Origin: Nectonema munidae
Lineage: Eukaryota; Nematomorpha; Nectonematoida; Nectonematidae
Reading direction: 5' to 3'
DNA: 64,000 nucleotides
NCBI GenBank assembly: GCA_030549495.1
Contig: JAUIRK010000739.1
Span: forward strand, 1 to 64,000
This document shows, one piece after another, positions 45,245 through 57,400 of this stretch. Each line of letters opens with the position of its first letter. Positions within the stretch are counted from its first letter, which is position 1. A program made the position numbers and the translations under genes. Under the pieces are notes generated by a model. The model saw only the letters and a list, made by a program, of their open reading frames with translations. It did not search any database and was not told the DNA's origin.

Positions 45245-45620
45245 CAAAAAATGCAAAATAATTTCGTAAATTTCGTTTGCAGTTTTGGATGCAAAATCTT
45301 CTAATATATCTCACTGACTGGAACAATTCTATACGTTTAAAAGTATCATTTTTTTTTATTTTTTAAACATTAAAAAACTCAACTATCCAATAGCCTGCCT
45401 TTCTTCTAAAACACGTTTTAAAGTTGGTGAAAAAGAAGTTAAAGATATCATGTGAAGAACTTATTTCTATTAGTTTCACATATTGAATACTCCATTTTTA
45501 TAGTTTATCTACATTTTCCTCTAATTTTGCGCAATCAACAAACAAGAGTAAGTTTTTGGAAGGGTTGGAACGGACTTTTATACATTGAATAGTTTGTAAA
45601 AAAATTTATAATTGTTTCAA
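44592..45620 (-). pseudogene. decayed hAT transposase relic
   Basis: On the minus strand near 45,140-45,205 the text reads DRAANMIGKAQKFF, resembling the [T/I]DGAxxMIGK motif of ZBED-type hAT transposases. CAGGGGCCCACTAG at 44,592 looks like a hAT terminus. Frames are heavily interrupted and no partner end was found. A (TTA)n microsatellite at 45,211-45,244 lies inside. Confidence 0.35.
45211..45244. repeat. (TTA)n microsatellite
   Basis: About eleven perfect TTA triplets. Confidence 0.95.
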
Positions 45621-45975
45621 CATTTAAGTCGAATTAAGTATACGATTAAAGCTTAGCAAGTATTTTGAATTTAATTTAGCTAAAATTCAATTGTTAAAAA
45701 ATATTTGTGTGCATAAATGCATGAGTGCGACAAAGCAAAGTTTACAAAATAGCTGTTCCATCCATCACCAAACAAATTGTGACACATGTTATAACAAAAG
45801 GGATAAAAGTTTTAGTAAAAAAATGGGGAAACGATCTTAGTAGACTTAGTATCAAAGCATCTTTTACGCTCTATTTAACCTAGAAGCTTATTTTTGAAGA
45901 AATTGAGAATGACAATTTTTTGATAGTTAAAAGTCTTAATAAAACACGCATTTTTATCTTTGTTTTTTTTATGTC

Positions 45976-46472
45976 GTAATCACTGACACTAATTCGGAAT
46001 GCATAGGATTTGGCCTTTCGCAATTAGTGATTTTCCCGGATTAGTGAATTTTATTTTAATAAAAAAATCACTCTTTGCTTACTCGATTTCTCTCAGTATA
46101 AACTTGATTCGAACTAAAATTTAATGTGAGGTGTCAGTTTAATACTAAAAGCACAACAAAAATATTATTGCACATTAGAATTTGTAAGTTCATTTTCAGA
46201 TGTACTGATTTTACTGGGTGTAGACAATTTTGAAACATTCCCTCTAAACTTAGTTGTTTTTGGTGCTTTGGCCTTTCTCCAATTACTTTTTCTTGCAAGG
46301 TATAAAGACTCATTAGTTCTTCATCATTTATGAAAATTTTATTTTCTAAACCTTCGAGAAGCTGCTGTTAATTGAATCATTCATTCAATAATTTTGCTAA
46401 ATTAAAGATTTTCGGAATAATCAAAGATTCGGATTAACGAAGCGCCGAATTAGTAATTTTCGGTTTAGAGGT
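45976..46472 (-). mobile_element. pogo/Tigger-like deletion derivative
   Basis: The right end, read on the minus strand, is TTGACTACCTCTAAACCGAA then ATTACTAATTCGGCG, the look of a pogo/Tigger terminus. The other end has similar CTAATTCGGA / TCCGGATTAGTGAA text. Between them the minus strand reads EGLENKIFINDEELMSLYTL, compatible with a short C-terminal tail of a pogo transposase. The core is missing. Superfamily assignment is tentative. Confidence 0.4.
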
Positions 46473-47315
46473 AGTCAACTATGGAATATTTTCAACAAAA
46501 TTTAAACGTTTTGCAATCCTTCATTGCTGCACATACATTGATTCATTCCATTGAAAATCTCATCAAGGAGTTAGAAATAAAAATACAAATTTCTATTTGC
46601 TTTTATAAAATCTTAACAATGCAAAAAACTACTCAACGCGCTATTTCCTGGACTATTGTAACGGCGTCTTGAAAATTAAGGGACATTTTGTGACTGCAAA
46701 TGAACTGATAGTGCGTAAAAGAAGAAACAATTGCAAACAGATTATGAGAGAGCTTTTTAGACTATTTTAGCTCTCTTCAGCACGAGTTGTTACGAAGTCG
46801 AAAATGTGGTTTGGTGCTGTAATGTCCTTTTTTCAATGAATTGCTTCGTATTAAAAGGAAATGTACAAAAGAAATGAAAAAATGTGCAATCTCCGTGTTC
46901 TACTGGGAAGTTGCGTTTAATATTAAGGGAATATCGAATTATTAAAAAAGAATATCGAATTAAGGAAAAATTATTAAAAAAGAAAAAACAAGCAGAGAAA
47001 ATAAAAGTATATCTGCCGATATAAATTATCTGCAAGACTCAGATGTATCAACAATGGCAGTGAAAAGATCAATTTTGGTGATTGAAAAATTTCTGCCTAA
47101 ATTGCGCACCCAAAAGTGAATACTCTAAAAAGTTTCATACTATTTTACGATAAAAATATCAATAAAAATTCTTAAAATTGAAAAAAATTTTGGATTAGAT
47201 TGTTTTACAATTCTAATTTTTTTGTGTCTAGGTTAATTTTAGAAGGATTTTTTGTTCCAACTATAGTCACTACTACGTGATACCCTACAAACGTTTTGTT
47301 TAACAATCCTTTTAG

Positions 47316-47570
47316 CCCGTTAATGCCCAATGTCGACTTTACAAAAATAAAATCGTCTGCGTTTATCAAAGCTCTTTAACCCAAATACAACCAACGTAAC
47401 CTATAGGTGACACCTTTTAAATAAAATCGTCTGTGTTTATCAATGCCTTTTAATACAAATCTTCTGCTTTGCATTAGATATCGTCTGATTATACTGAACA
47501 TAAACGGGTTAATACAAATCTTCTGCTTTACATTAGATATCGTCTGATTATTATTCTGATCGTTAACGGG
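47316..47570. mobile_element. piggyBac-type MITE with internal 60-bp duplication
   Basis: The left end is CCCGTTAATGCCCAATGTCGAC. The right end is GATCGTTAACGGG at 47,558-47,570. Inside, the block AATACAAATCTTCTGCTTTNC through ATCGTCTGATTAT occurs twice (about 47,451 and 47,514). The first copy ends in ACGGGTTAA, so the outer end itself seems duplicated. ATCGTCTGCGTTTATCAA motifs relate it to the 130-bp MITEs. Confidence 0.55.
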
Positions 47571-47732
47571 GTATAAAGCGAGAATGCTTTCAGATCTCTT
47601 TATTTCTACTATATTTTGGAATGACTTAATTAAATGTGATTTGTAGGAGAGGTTTTATGCTAATAATCTAAACTAAAAATGTGTAGTCAAATTTTAATGA
47701 GCCTTTTCAAAATCGTTCATGATTAAAAAAAG

Positions 47733-47810
47733 TATGAAGAAACTATGAAAAGCAGAACAAAGACAAAAAAGGAAATTTCTTTCAAAGATGAAATGAGAGA
47801 ACTTAAAATA
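47733..47810. repeat. 78-bp direct repeat, left copy
   Basis: From TATGAAGAAACTATGAAAAG to GAGAGAACTTAAAATA this matches 50,547-50,623 with one indel. The copies bracket 2.7 kb of unrelated sequence. Confidence 0.9.
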
Positions 47811-49154
47811 TCATTTTTTCACAATTAAACAAAAATAGTATGTATAAAGAAGGAAAAATAAGATAGATCATTTAAAGCTGATTTGTGTAATCATAAAAAA
47901 TTGACGTCAATTTTCTGTTTCATAAATATTATTTTCATGAATTAGTTATAACAAACTTGATAAACCCGTTTTAGCTGGGGTATTTATAAATTTTATTACA
48001 AGCCTAAATTCTAAAGCAAATCAAACTATTTTAGTGCTTTTTAAAATTGTTTGTCATCTACATACACCTGGCGGAACGTTTTATTCTTTCCGAGACGCTG
48101 ATCAGAGGACTTCAAAAAAAGTTACACAGGTATACTCATATATATTTTTTCCAAAGAAAATAATTTTTAGCATAATGCTTATTGGAATAATTTACTTTGT
48201 GCAGTAGACTTTTATTCAGAATTATAGGCTAAGAAATATTTGAGAGCTTCAAAGGTATACATATGTTATTAATAAAAACTAGTGATCATATTCGATAAAA
48301 ATGAGCTGATTAATCGTGTTTTTTAAAAACACCATTATATAACCATATTTTCATGGTCTGGTACTTGTAATGATGTCCTAATATAAACTTGCATCTGATT
48401 TTTTCCCTTTAAAAAAAAATATTTTTCTATGGAGTCAAAATTTTCACAAAATTAACCAGCTAATCGATCGGTTAAAAGATATTGGGCAATAAATTAACCG
48501 CTTAACAAAAACACGATTGAGTACCATCACTACTATGAATATATCATTCGTTACACATCAAAATTTTTTAGAAGGTCCATAGAAAAAATATTATTTGCAG
48601 AGTTCCAGAAGTCAAATATGTGGGCCACATAAATAATAAGCCAGAATATAGACAGACAGATGCCCAAAAATAAAAAATTCAATTCGCCAATGATAAATTC
48701 AAGCATGAGAGGCAATCTGGATATAAAATCTCTTACTTTTTAATTTGTATTTTGATCTTTGTCTATATTTGAGTGCGTTTGAACGCTTTATGCATGTGAA
48801 TAACGGTTATTTCATGTGTCTTTTGCCTAGGAGTTATAGGAATATATAAAAAGCTTGTTTTATTTCTGAGATATTTTCGTGGGACATAGTAAGCCTTTGA
48901 GAAGTATAATTTTGAAGACTAATCCGCTGCTTTCTTTTTCATTAGAATTTTGAATAATATATTTTTCTCTTCTTTTATTCAAGCTCATCTCATTCAGCTA
49001 TCTTCTTTCTAATTTGAGTTAAATTAAAAATAATTTTATTTTATCTCATTAGAAACTAGTTTTTAGCGAAATATAAGTTCAATATTTTCAGAATCTTTTT
49101 CATGATATCAAAGTTCAGCTATTCAAATTAATCACAGAGATCTCTGGTAAAAAT

Positions 49155-50370
49155 TTAGTTCCATCAATACACCAAACTTTTGCAAAAATGAAAATTTGTG
49201 TTTTTAAATGAGAGAAAAATAGTTTTCAATCGTTACAATTTTATATCAATGAATATTGTCAGACTCGCATTAGAAATTTTTTTCAACAAAGGTCACTTTT
49301 AATCTTTATCAGTACGTTTGTTACATTTTGTAACATTTGAAACTTTAATTTTTCAAGTCAAGAAATTTTTTTTCAATAACTATTTGGGAATGAATATTTT
49401 GACTAGCTATTCAGTTTAAAAGCAAAAGTACTCATTTGCTTAATATTTGAGTACAGATATTTTTATGTTCGATTGTTAAATTTTGTAAATAACACTGTAC
49501 ATAATTAATTAAATCATTTTTTTAAAGAAAATTTGTTGATTATTATAATAAAAATATAATATCGAAACAAAATGTTTCAGTTGTTAAAAATGTACTTTAA
49601 TTTATGACAGCTGTCAGAATTTTATTTGTAGACAGAGAAATAGTCAATAAAACAATGATTTTCTTGTTCTCGTATACTATGATTTTTATGAATATTTAAA
49701 TAGATTTTGAATTTATAAATCATTATAAATGATTATAATGTTTAAATAGATTTTGAATGATTTTGTGTTCTTAGACTTAAATAATTTTATGAAAAGTGAT
49801 TAAACTTGCCCTTTTTTGTATACTATGATTCCTTACAAAATGTAAAAAAATACAAGCGTTACAAAACCACCCTATAGGGCTACTTCAACGTTGGCTTTTG
49901 CTGCTTATAAAAACTTGAAAATATCAAATAAAGTGCCGATAGGCTACCTCATTCTTTACTCCTATCATTTTGAAAATATTCTGAGAATAGACAGTTTCAT
50001 TTTAAATTGCTTTATTAGTTTATTTTGTCTTCTTTCTCTCTTATGTAGCAAATTTTTCAATTTTGAGTAAAAGGTACCGCGGGTGTGTTTTCATTGACAA
50101 GGCACTGATGTACCGCTTGTCAAATTATGAACAAATTGGTATCGATGATGAATCGAAGCCAGGGGCTTCCGTGCTGAGTCTATCATCTGAAACAACCTCC
50201 CATTAGAGTATGCTGTAGTGGATACGTCAAACTAGTTTTCAAAAAATTTAAGTTATACTGTAAATTTTTTTTGTTTTTGTTGAAGCTCTATAACTTTTTC
50301 TGCTTTTTTTCCTTAAAAGTTATTATAAAAGGCAAATCATTGCAAAGGGTTAAAAGTTGATATTTTACTT
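49155..50370 (-). repeat. diverged inverted copy of part of the 8.4-kb unit
   Basis: The reverse complement follows unit positions of about 425-1,385, including the SINE-like head, but is visibly diverged. It contains an extra stretch of about 270 bases near 49,590-49,860. Landmarks are CCATCAATACACCAAACTT (49,168) and GGTATCGATGATGAATCGA (50,138). It shows that this segment of the unit also exists as an older interspersed repeat. Confidence 0.85.
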
Positions 50371-50546
50371 TTTGTAGAACGTCCAAGTAATAGTATCTGA
50401 ATTTTTTGTTTATTTTATGTATCGTTGACTATTACCGACTGATTGGTATTCGACTAAAGTTCTTATCGGCGTATCTCTAGTTCAAAGCATATTTTTAAGT
50501 GTCCACTATTCTAAACAAACTATTCTAAGGAAAATTAAAAAAAAAC

Positions 50547-50623
50547 TATGAAGAAACTATGAAAAGCAGAACAAAGACAAAAAGGAAATTTCTTTCAAAG
50601 ATGAAATGAGAGAACTTAAAATA
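50547..50623. repeat. 77-bp direct repeat, right copy
   Basis: Partner of 47,733-47,810. Sequence outside the repeat differs at both ends, so only these bases are shared. Confidence 0.9.
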
Positions 50624-50637
50624 ATGTTAATGTACAC

Positions 50638-50939
50638 CAGGGGCGCACATGCGAGCGTGGGGGCGAAAAGCCTATTCGCCTCTCCCAATAATTTTGGATT
50701 TTTTTAAACTAGTGCATATGCGTTATGTAATTAAAATATTTTGGATGGAAGTGTTTTAAAATTTCATCAATTTTGTAAAAAAAAATATAAAGTAGTCTTA
50801 TAAATTTACGTATGCGCTGTATACACTCTATTTTAAATTATTTGGTCAGTAATTTAAAAAAAGGGCTTTATTTGGTCCGTAATTTTAAAAATTGCAAAAA
50901 AATTTCGCCCCCTAATAATTTTGAGGATGTGCACCCCTG
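50638..50939. mobile_element. hAT-type MITE (302 bp)
   Basis: The left end is CAGGGGCGCACATGCG. The right end reversed is CAGGGGTGCACATCC. GGGGGCGAAA motifs sit just inside both ends. CAGGGG termini are typical of hAT MITEs. A clear 8-bp target duplication was not found. It begins 15 bases after the right copy of the 77-bp repeat. Confidence 0.65.
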
Positions 50940-51051
50940 ATAACTTAAGTCTAAATGATATACAACGATGAATAGGAAAGGAACAAATTGATACTAAAAA
51001 TAAAGTATGTCAGAAAATGCAATATCTACGCAAATAGAAAATGATAAACTT

Positions 51052-51057
51052 TTATTT
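51052..51057 (-). terminator. candidate poly(A) signal of glycogen phosphorylase
   Basis: AATAAA on the minus strand, 234 bases beyond the stop codon at 51,291. Weak evidence in AT-rich DNA. Confidence 0.3.
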
Positions 51058-51290
51058 TACAAATATTATTTCAATAAGCTAAATATAAATAACAGCACAA
51101 TGATATAAATTGATATTGCAGATATAGGAAAACCAACAAATGAGTAAAAGTTTAAAGCAAGACAGTACCAAAGCTATATTTGATATAAAAAACAAAGCAC
51201 AACAAATAAAGTGATGTCATATATATCAATTTTTAATGTCAGTGGAAAAGCCGTAAAATTAGGATAAGATAAATTATGATTAGGCTCGAT

Positions 51291-51461
51291 TCATTTTCCT
51301 CCAATAACAGATTGTAAGGACTCATGTGGGTGAGGCAATTTGACATCACTCGGTTCAACACCCCAAATTTCACGAGCGTATTGTGTTATAGTTCTATCAC
51401 TGGAGAACTTGCCACTAGCAGCAATGTTAAACAAACACTTCTTGGTCCATAATTCAGAATC
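51291..51461 (-). CDS. GlyP: GlyP last exon
   Basis: Encodes [19 protein letters not shown] then [18 protein letters not shown] and ends SVIGGK-stop. The [14 protein letters not shown] block is the conserved C-terminal signature. Confidence 0.95.
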   Translation of the reverse strand, partial: DSELWTKKCLFNIAASGKFSSDRTITQYAREIWGVEPSDVKLPHPHESLQSVIGGK

Positions 51462-54400
51462 CTAAATTTAAACAACAGATAAAAGGCAAGAAAAAGCTTG
51501 ATTTCATAGACGATCGAGTCTTAAAAATATTTCATATTATAGGTTTGTCTAGAGTAGCCTTTCTCAAAGGTGTCGCATTGGGTTGTACAAATATTTTTGA
51601 TAGGTCCACACAAAACTTCTAGTGATTTAGAAAGTGGAAATATTTTAAGGGGTACCTCTATATAGTTAAATTTCAAAAAGCATGTTTTTATACAATTTAA
51701 CCCTAAAATGCAATAATATTCTACATACGTTGATGGATGAATAGGTCCTCAGGACCTATCTTTATTATATTATATTAATAACATTATATATTTTGAATTA
51801 AGCTCAACACTTTTTATATGCATTTTTGAAATTTCGGATGCAAACATTTTTTGCACACTCTTGATGAATTTTTTAAATAAATTCTTCATTAAACAATTTA
51901 AAAAACTTGTATTGGATAACACTTGTAAGAAAGAATGTTCGTGTATCTTTGTTCTTTTTGTTGAGGGGGATTTTGAAATTAACTTTTAACGTTAACAATA
52001 AACCGTAGAAAATTTTAAGGATTAATAAAAATGCATACTGCGAAGCACTTTGACACTTTTTCTTGACATTTTATATATTCTTCATAATCAGCCATTAAAC
52101 AAAATCTATCATATTTCAACACACACTCAACGATATCATGAAATAAATCTGGCTGTTCTGGACTAAAGTATCCATTTCTAATTTGATCAACAATTTGACG
52201 TAAATCGGGATTTTTTTCGTAATAGTAGTAAGGATTGTATCTAAAAAGAAAAGGAGTGGTGTTGATTAAAAACTACAATCAATTCATAAATACCCTTTTT
52301 TGTGAAGCTCAGCAACATCATTAACTTTCATTCCAAAGATAAATATATTATCAGCTCCCATTTCCTCCTTCATTTCAACATTAGCCCCATCCAAAGTACC
52401 AATAGTAAGCGCTCCATTTAACTAAAAGAAAAAAGATGTGACATTAAACCATTTAAGACCAAGCAAAGTAGACGATATCTAAAAAAACGCAGACGATTTA
52501 TATTCAAAGACATTAAAAAAAGCAGACGAAGATGAAATTACTTATGTTCCAAAATAGGAACATTGGTCGTAAATGGGTTAAACAATTTTGAAATGAAAAT
52601 GATTTTTGTATCTCAATAATTAATTCAAGAAAAATCTCATTTGAATTTAAACAACAAATAAAAACGACAGATAAGAGATGTATAGGGGTTGAAACTTTCT
52701 AGGTCATAAGGGAAAATGGATATTCTTATTAAAATGTAAAACACACAGCTATGATGAAATGCTGACATCCTATGTACTTGAGTTTAACGCATTTGCCGTT
52801 TTACGCGAATATGCGTGAAAACACGGACATTATAACTTCTTAGGATAATCAAATTTTGAGTACTGAAAGTTTCTCAATGCCCTGTTTTAAATTTTTCGAT
52901 ATCACGATTGCCCAACATGAAAATGCCTTGCTCAATTTTGAACAAATTTTTCATAGTTATTCCCCTTAAATGCTGCTACAATCTGTCTGATAATATTTTT
53001 CAGTAGAAAATATTCAGAGAATATTATTAGCTTTAATTAAATTAAAAATAAAAAGTTGATTGCCTTTTTTCACTTCTATGCGAAAGTTAAATTAAATATA
53101 AATACAAAAAATTCATGAAATAAGGCAAATAATAAGGAAATGAAAGTAAACCAAGATTGTAATTTGACAATGTTTTAAAGAAAATTAAAATAAAGGTTTG
53201 TAATAAGTTGTTATACTAAATTTTCATACGACGATTCACTGACTAACTTAGCAAACTGGAGGATTCTTTTGGACAACAAATTAAACGAAAACACATGACT
53301 ATCACTTGATGTACCTCTTTCATGATCACCCACATTTTCTAGTTTGCGTTACTACTATATTATCTTCATATGAAAAGGAAAAAAAGTATTGTTAATGCTT
53401 CTGAATTATGTATTTGATGAGTGAAAGGACGTTGCTTTACTTCCAGTAAGTTTGCAAGCTTGTGCTTAATGCGTAATTTTGTTTTCTTTTTCTATTCTTA
53501 ACTTCTATACACAAATTTAATAACTTATCTACTCGAAGTAACATTGCCAAATGTCTAAGATCATAACGGATTACAAATCTGCAGGGTAATTTTTGTTTTT
53601 TTATTTTATACACAAATTATGTGATAAATAATTTTATCTATAGGTAAAGTGTTAAGGATGATTTGTTTGAAATAAATAGAATTTTGGACCCCACAAATCG
53701 TTATCAAGTTAGAAGAATAATAACCGCCTTTAACCCCATTGTCTCCCAACTTTTATTATTTCAAATCAAGCACGGAGCAAACTTTATTATATAAACAGTA
53801 TCAAATTAAAAACACCGGAATGTCTAGCTAAATCACAATGATCTTTACACCGTTGTCTCCCCTTTGTTATTGTATCAAATCACACATGGATAAAATTTTA
53901 TCCTGAATGGCAATAATATGTAATTGATTATGTGAATAAAATTATGATAGGATAGTGGATAAAATTATAAGAATTTATTAGATTTCTCCATTCTTTTGTG
54001 AGTTTAGAAGATAATAGGTAAAAATTATAAGGGGTTGTCTCTCGTGTCCAACCTCTAGCAGTTATAGATTAAATTTGTCCGAGGGTCGACAAGAAGGTGA
54101 ATACTCAAAGAGTAGATGGGTTAAAAAGTTTGAAGACGCCTGCTTTAAAATGATATAATTCACAATAATATTTTAAAATAGCTTTATTGATTTATTAACA
54201 AAACTTTAATCATGCAAATAACAGATGTAACTCCGATACTGATTTCTACATGTAAGACAAGGTTTTTTTATATGAAAAATTGGTTAGTTAAAAATAAAAG
54301 GCATACCATGAATTTCATGTTGCCAGTACCACTTGCTTCAGTTCCAGCTAGAGATATTTGTTCAGACAAATCTGCAGCGGGAATGATCTTTTCAGCCAAT

Positions 54401-57400
54401 GATACACGATAATTTTCCAAATAAACTACTTTAAGTTTGTTGCCGATGACTGGATCTGAGTTAACAACCATGGCGATACTGTTAATCAATTTTATAATTT
54501 TCTTTGCCATATGATAACCAGGAGCGGCCTTTAGATAAAAATAATTAAGGATTTAAAAAAAGATATAAAAAAACCATAGAAATGTGGTATAACTTCCATA
54601 AAACTGGTTAGATGATAGGGATTTCAAGATCGGGAATAGACCGAGTCAAAACCCACACTTCCATGACTAGACCATCTGCCCACAATTCTAAGAGAAAAAG
54701 CTTCATTTTCTTTATAATAACTTTTTAAAAATCATTATAGCGTATTTGAGGAAAATTTTTATTATTAATTTATATATATATATTCTATTAAAAAGTATCG
54801 AGTAATTAAGCTATCCTTCTCTTACAAAGCTCAGTAGAAAAATATAGCGGTTAGTCACCGGACTTTTTTTAATTGGCCGTTGTGGTCAGGTGACCGTCCT
54901 GTAAGTGTAAGTCTTTTACTCTTAGAAGTCTAAAAGGTATGTTTTAAAGCAACTGATGTGGAGATGATCACTAGGACAGATTTAACTGTATTTTCGTTAA
55001 AACTGTTCATATTTACGAACAACTAAGGTAGTTAATTTATTAATTCAGAATCTTTATAGATATTCTTTTTTATCAAAATTGCAGAATTAGGATTAAAACT
55101 AGCCCTTCAATTTCTGATACTGAGGTTGCAGTTCATTACCAAAATTAGATAAAGTTTAGTTGTTTTGATTTTATAATTTTAAAACTTATAAAAAAAAAAT
55201 TCATAACTGTTTTTACTGTTGCGAAATTAATGTTTAAAAACAAGAAAAGTATTAAGGCAATTTCGGAGGCAAATAAATTTTCAAAATATAAATCGTATTA
55301 ATATACTATTATTTAAGTTGCAATAAGGATCAATATACATCCATCTCTTTGAAAAATGGAAATAACCACTCAAGATATTTTATTATAAGTAAATCGGTTA
55401 AAAAAATCATACTTTTCCACCAAAGAAAACAACTCTAGGAACAATATCAGGAGAATTGGGATTACGCTTAATTTTGTTGTAAAGGCTAACAACGTGAAAA
55501 GCATTCATAAGCTGGCGTTTGTATTCATGAATACGTTTAACTTGCATGTCAAACATTGAAGTAGGATCAACAATTATACCATAGTCTTTTTCAAGAAGAG
55601 AAGCTAGTTTCATTTTATTTTCCTTAAGATTTGAAAATTTAGTGAAAAAAGGAGATAAAATCAGATAACAAATATTATCATTCACTTTTATCAATGTAAA
55701 AAATAGAAAGTTAAATCATTTAGTCAAATTAGAAAAGAAACATTGTTAATGATTTATAAAATATTGACTAAACAAAAAATATTTACTTAAGTATATTTGG
55801 TGAGTAAAAAATCGTGATATAATTAAAAATATACTGCACTTCCCTAAAAAAACGCCATGCCAAGAAGGAGGCGCGAACAATTTGGGAAAAGGCATGCTTT
55901 GAAAAAAAGCCTGGCTTTGGCTAGGTTTTAAAATAATAAGCACTCCGATGTCTTCCTTCTCGAAAAAATTTCTTTTCATTAGCATATTTTTATAAAACCT
56001 TCTTCCTATAAATTTCAAAAAAAAAGGTGACGAAATGAAGAATAAAGGATGAATAGCATATAATTTTATGGAAAAACTAACCGTAATCAATGATCATATT
56101 AAACTCTTCAATGTTTAAACCAAATATAAAAATGATATGAAAATTGTATATCAAATTAACATTAACGCATACATTTTTACACTTGAGTAAGGACATTAAA
56201 AAGGCCTTGTCGTTAGCGTGTGCTTCTAATTTTCGTAGATCATCCAAGTTCTTTTGATAAGTTGAACCAATTTTCTAAGAATATATAAAATAAATAAAGA
56301 AATGTAGAAAAAAGGGGAAATGAAACGAACGTCAGAAATAGCATCTGCGAGATTTGGATTGCACAAAAGAAGCCATCTCCTAGGTGTGATTCCATTGGTT
56401 TTATTTTGGAACTTGGAAGGGTTCAGGTTATAGAAATCTCGGAAACTAAATAGGAATAACATTCATTAAATGGCTCACAAATACAGACAAAATATATGAG
56501 TATAATTAAATTTTTTATTATTACTAGAAAAAGTTCAAAAATTGTGAGTAAAAATTATTTGTATAAGAACAGTTTTTAATACAGAGAAATAACTTCGATT
56601 AAAAAATGCAACTAACATAATATACATTCTCTAAAACACCATATTTACCCAATTAAATTTCATATACTTTTCCTATCAATAAAAAGAAATATATTTGCTA
56701 AAAAAAATAGCACATTCAAAAGGAGAAAAATTCATGCTCGAAATAATTCTTCCAACCTGGACTATTTCTTTAGCAAACGTTTATTGTAAGATTAGAATAT
56801 ATAATTAGTACGTGTCGTCTTTCAAAATTTGAGAGTGAATTTCAGCAACGCCATTTATAGCATGTGAGCCAACGATGGCCAAGTGAGCCATATTAACACG
56901 TTTTTCACCGTATTCTTCGATAAGAGAAGTTCTGGATAAAATACCAAGATCGCTAGGATTCATGCGTGTTACTTCCTAAAGTCGAATAAAAATAAAAAGT
57001 ATAGAATCTAAAAGAAATAGGAGTTGTACTTGCAAGTGTCTAAAGTTAATTTCAAATATAATCTCCAAGTGTCTTGGAAGAAGATTTCCAAGCATTGCCA
57101 CGGGCCAGCGCTCCAAAGCTTCAGGGAGAACAGTGTGATTTGTATAGGCACACGTTGCTACAGTAATTTCCCAAGCCTAAATAAAAAAATCACGCATCAC
57201 AGACTGCTATAGCATCACAGACATTTAAATTATTCAAAATCTAACACAGCTTTCGAGTTCTAAAATTGGTTTTAATATTATGCCACAGTGAGCTAGGCAA
57301 TACTTTGCTCGAGGAACACCATCAGTATTTAACCGATTAGCGACCTGAGTCATTGTTGACTTTACAAAAACATGAATCCAATATCTCACTTCAAGGGGTA

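Noticed and set aside
55746-56090. 114-codon minus-strand frame in a GlyP intron
   Set aside because: It spans non-conserved intron sequence between two well-placed GlyP exons, is Phe-rich and has no family signature.
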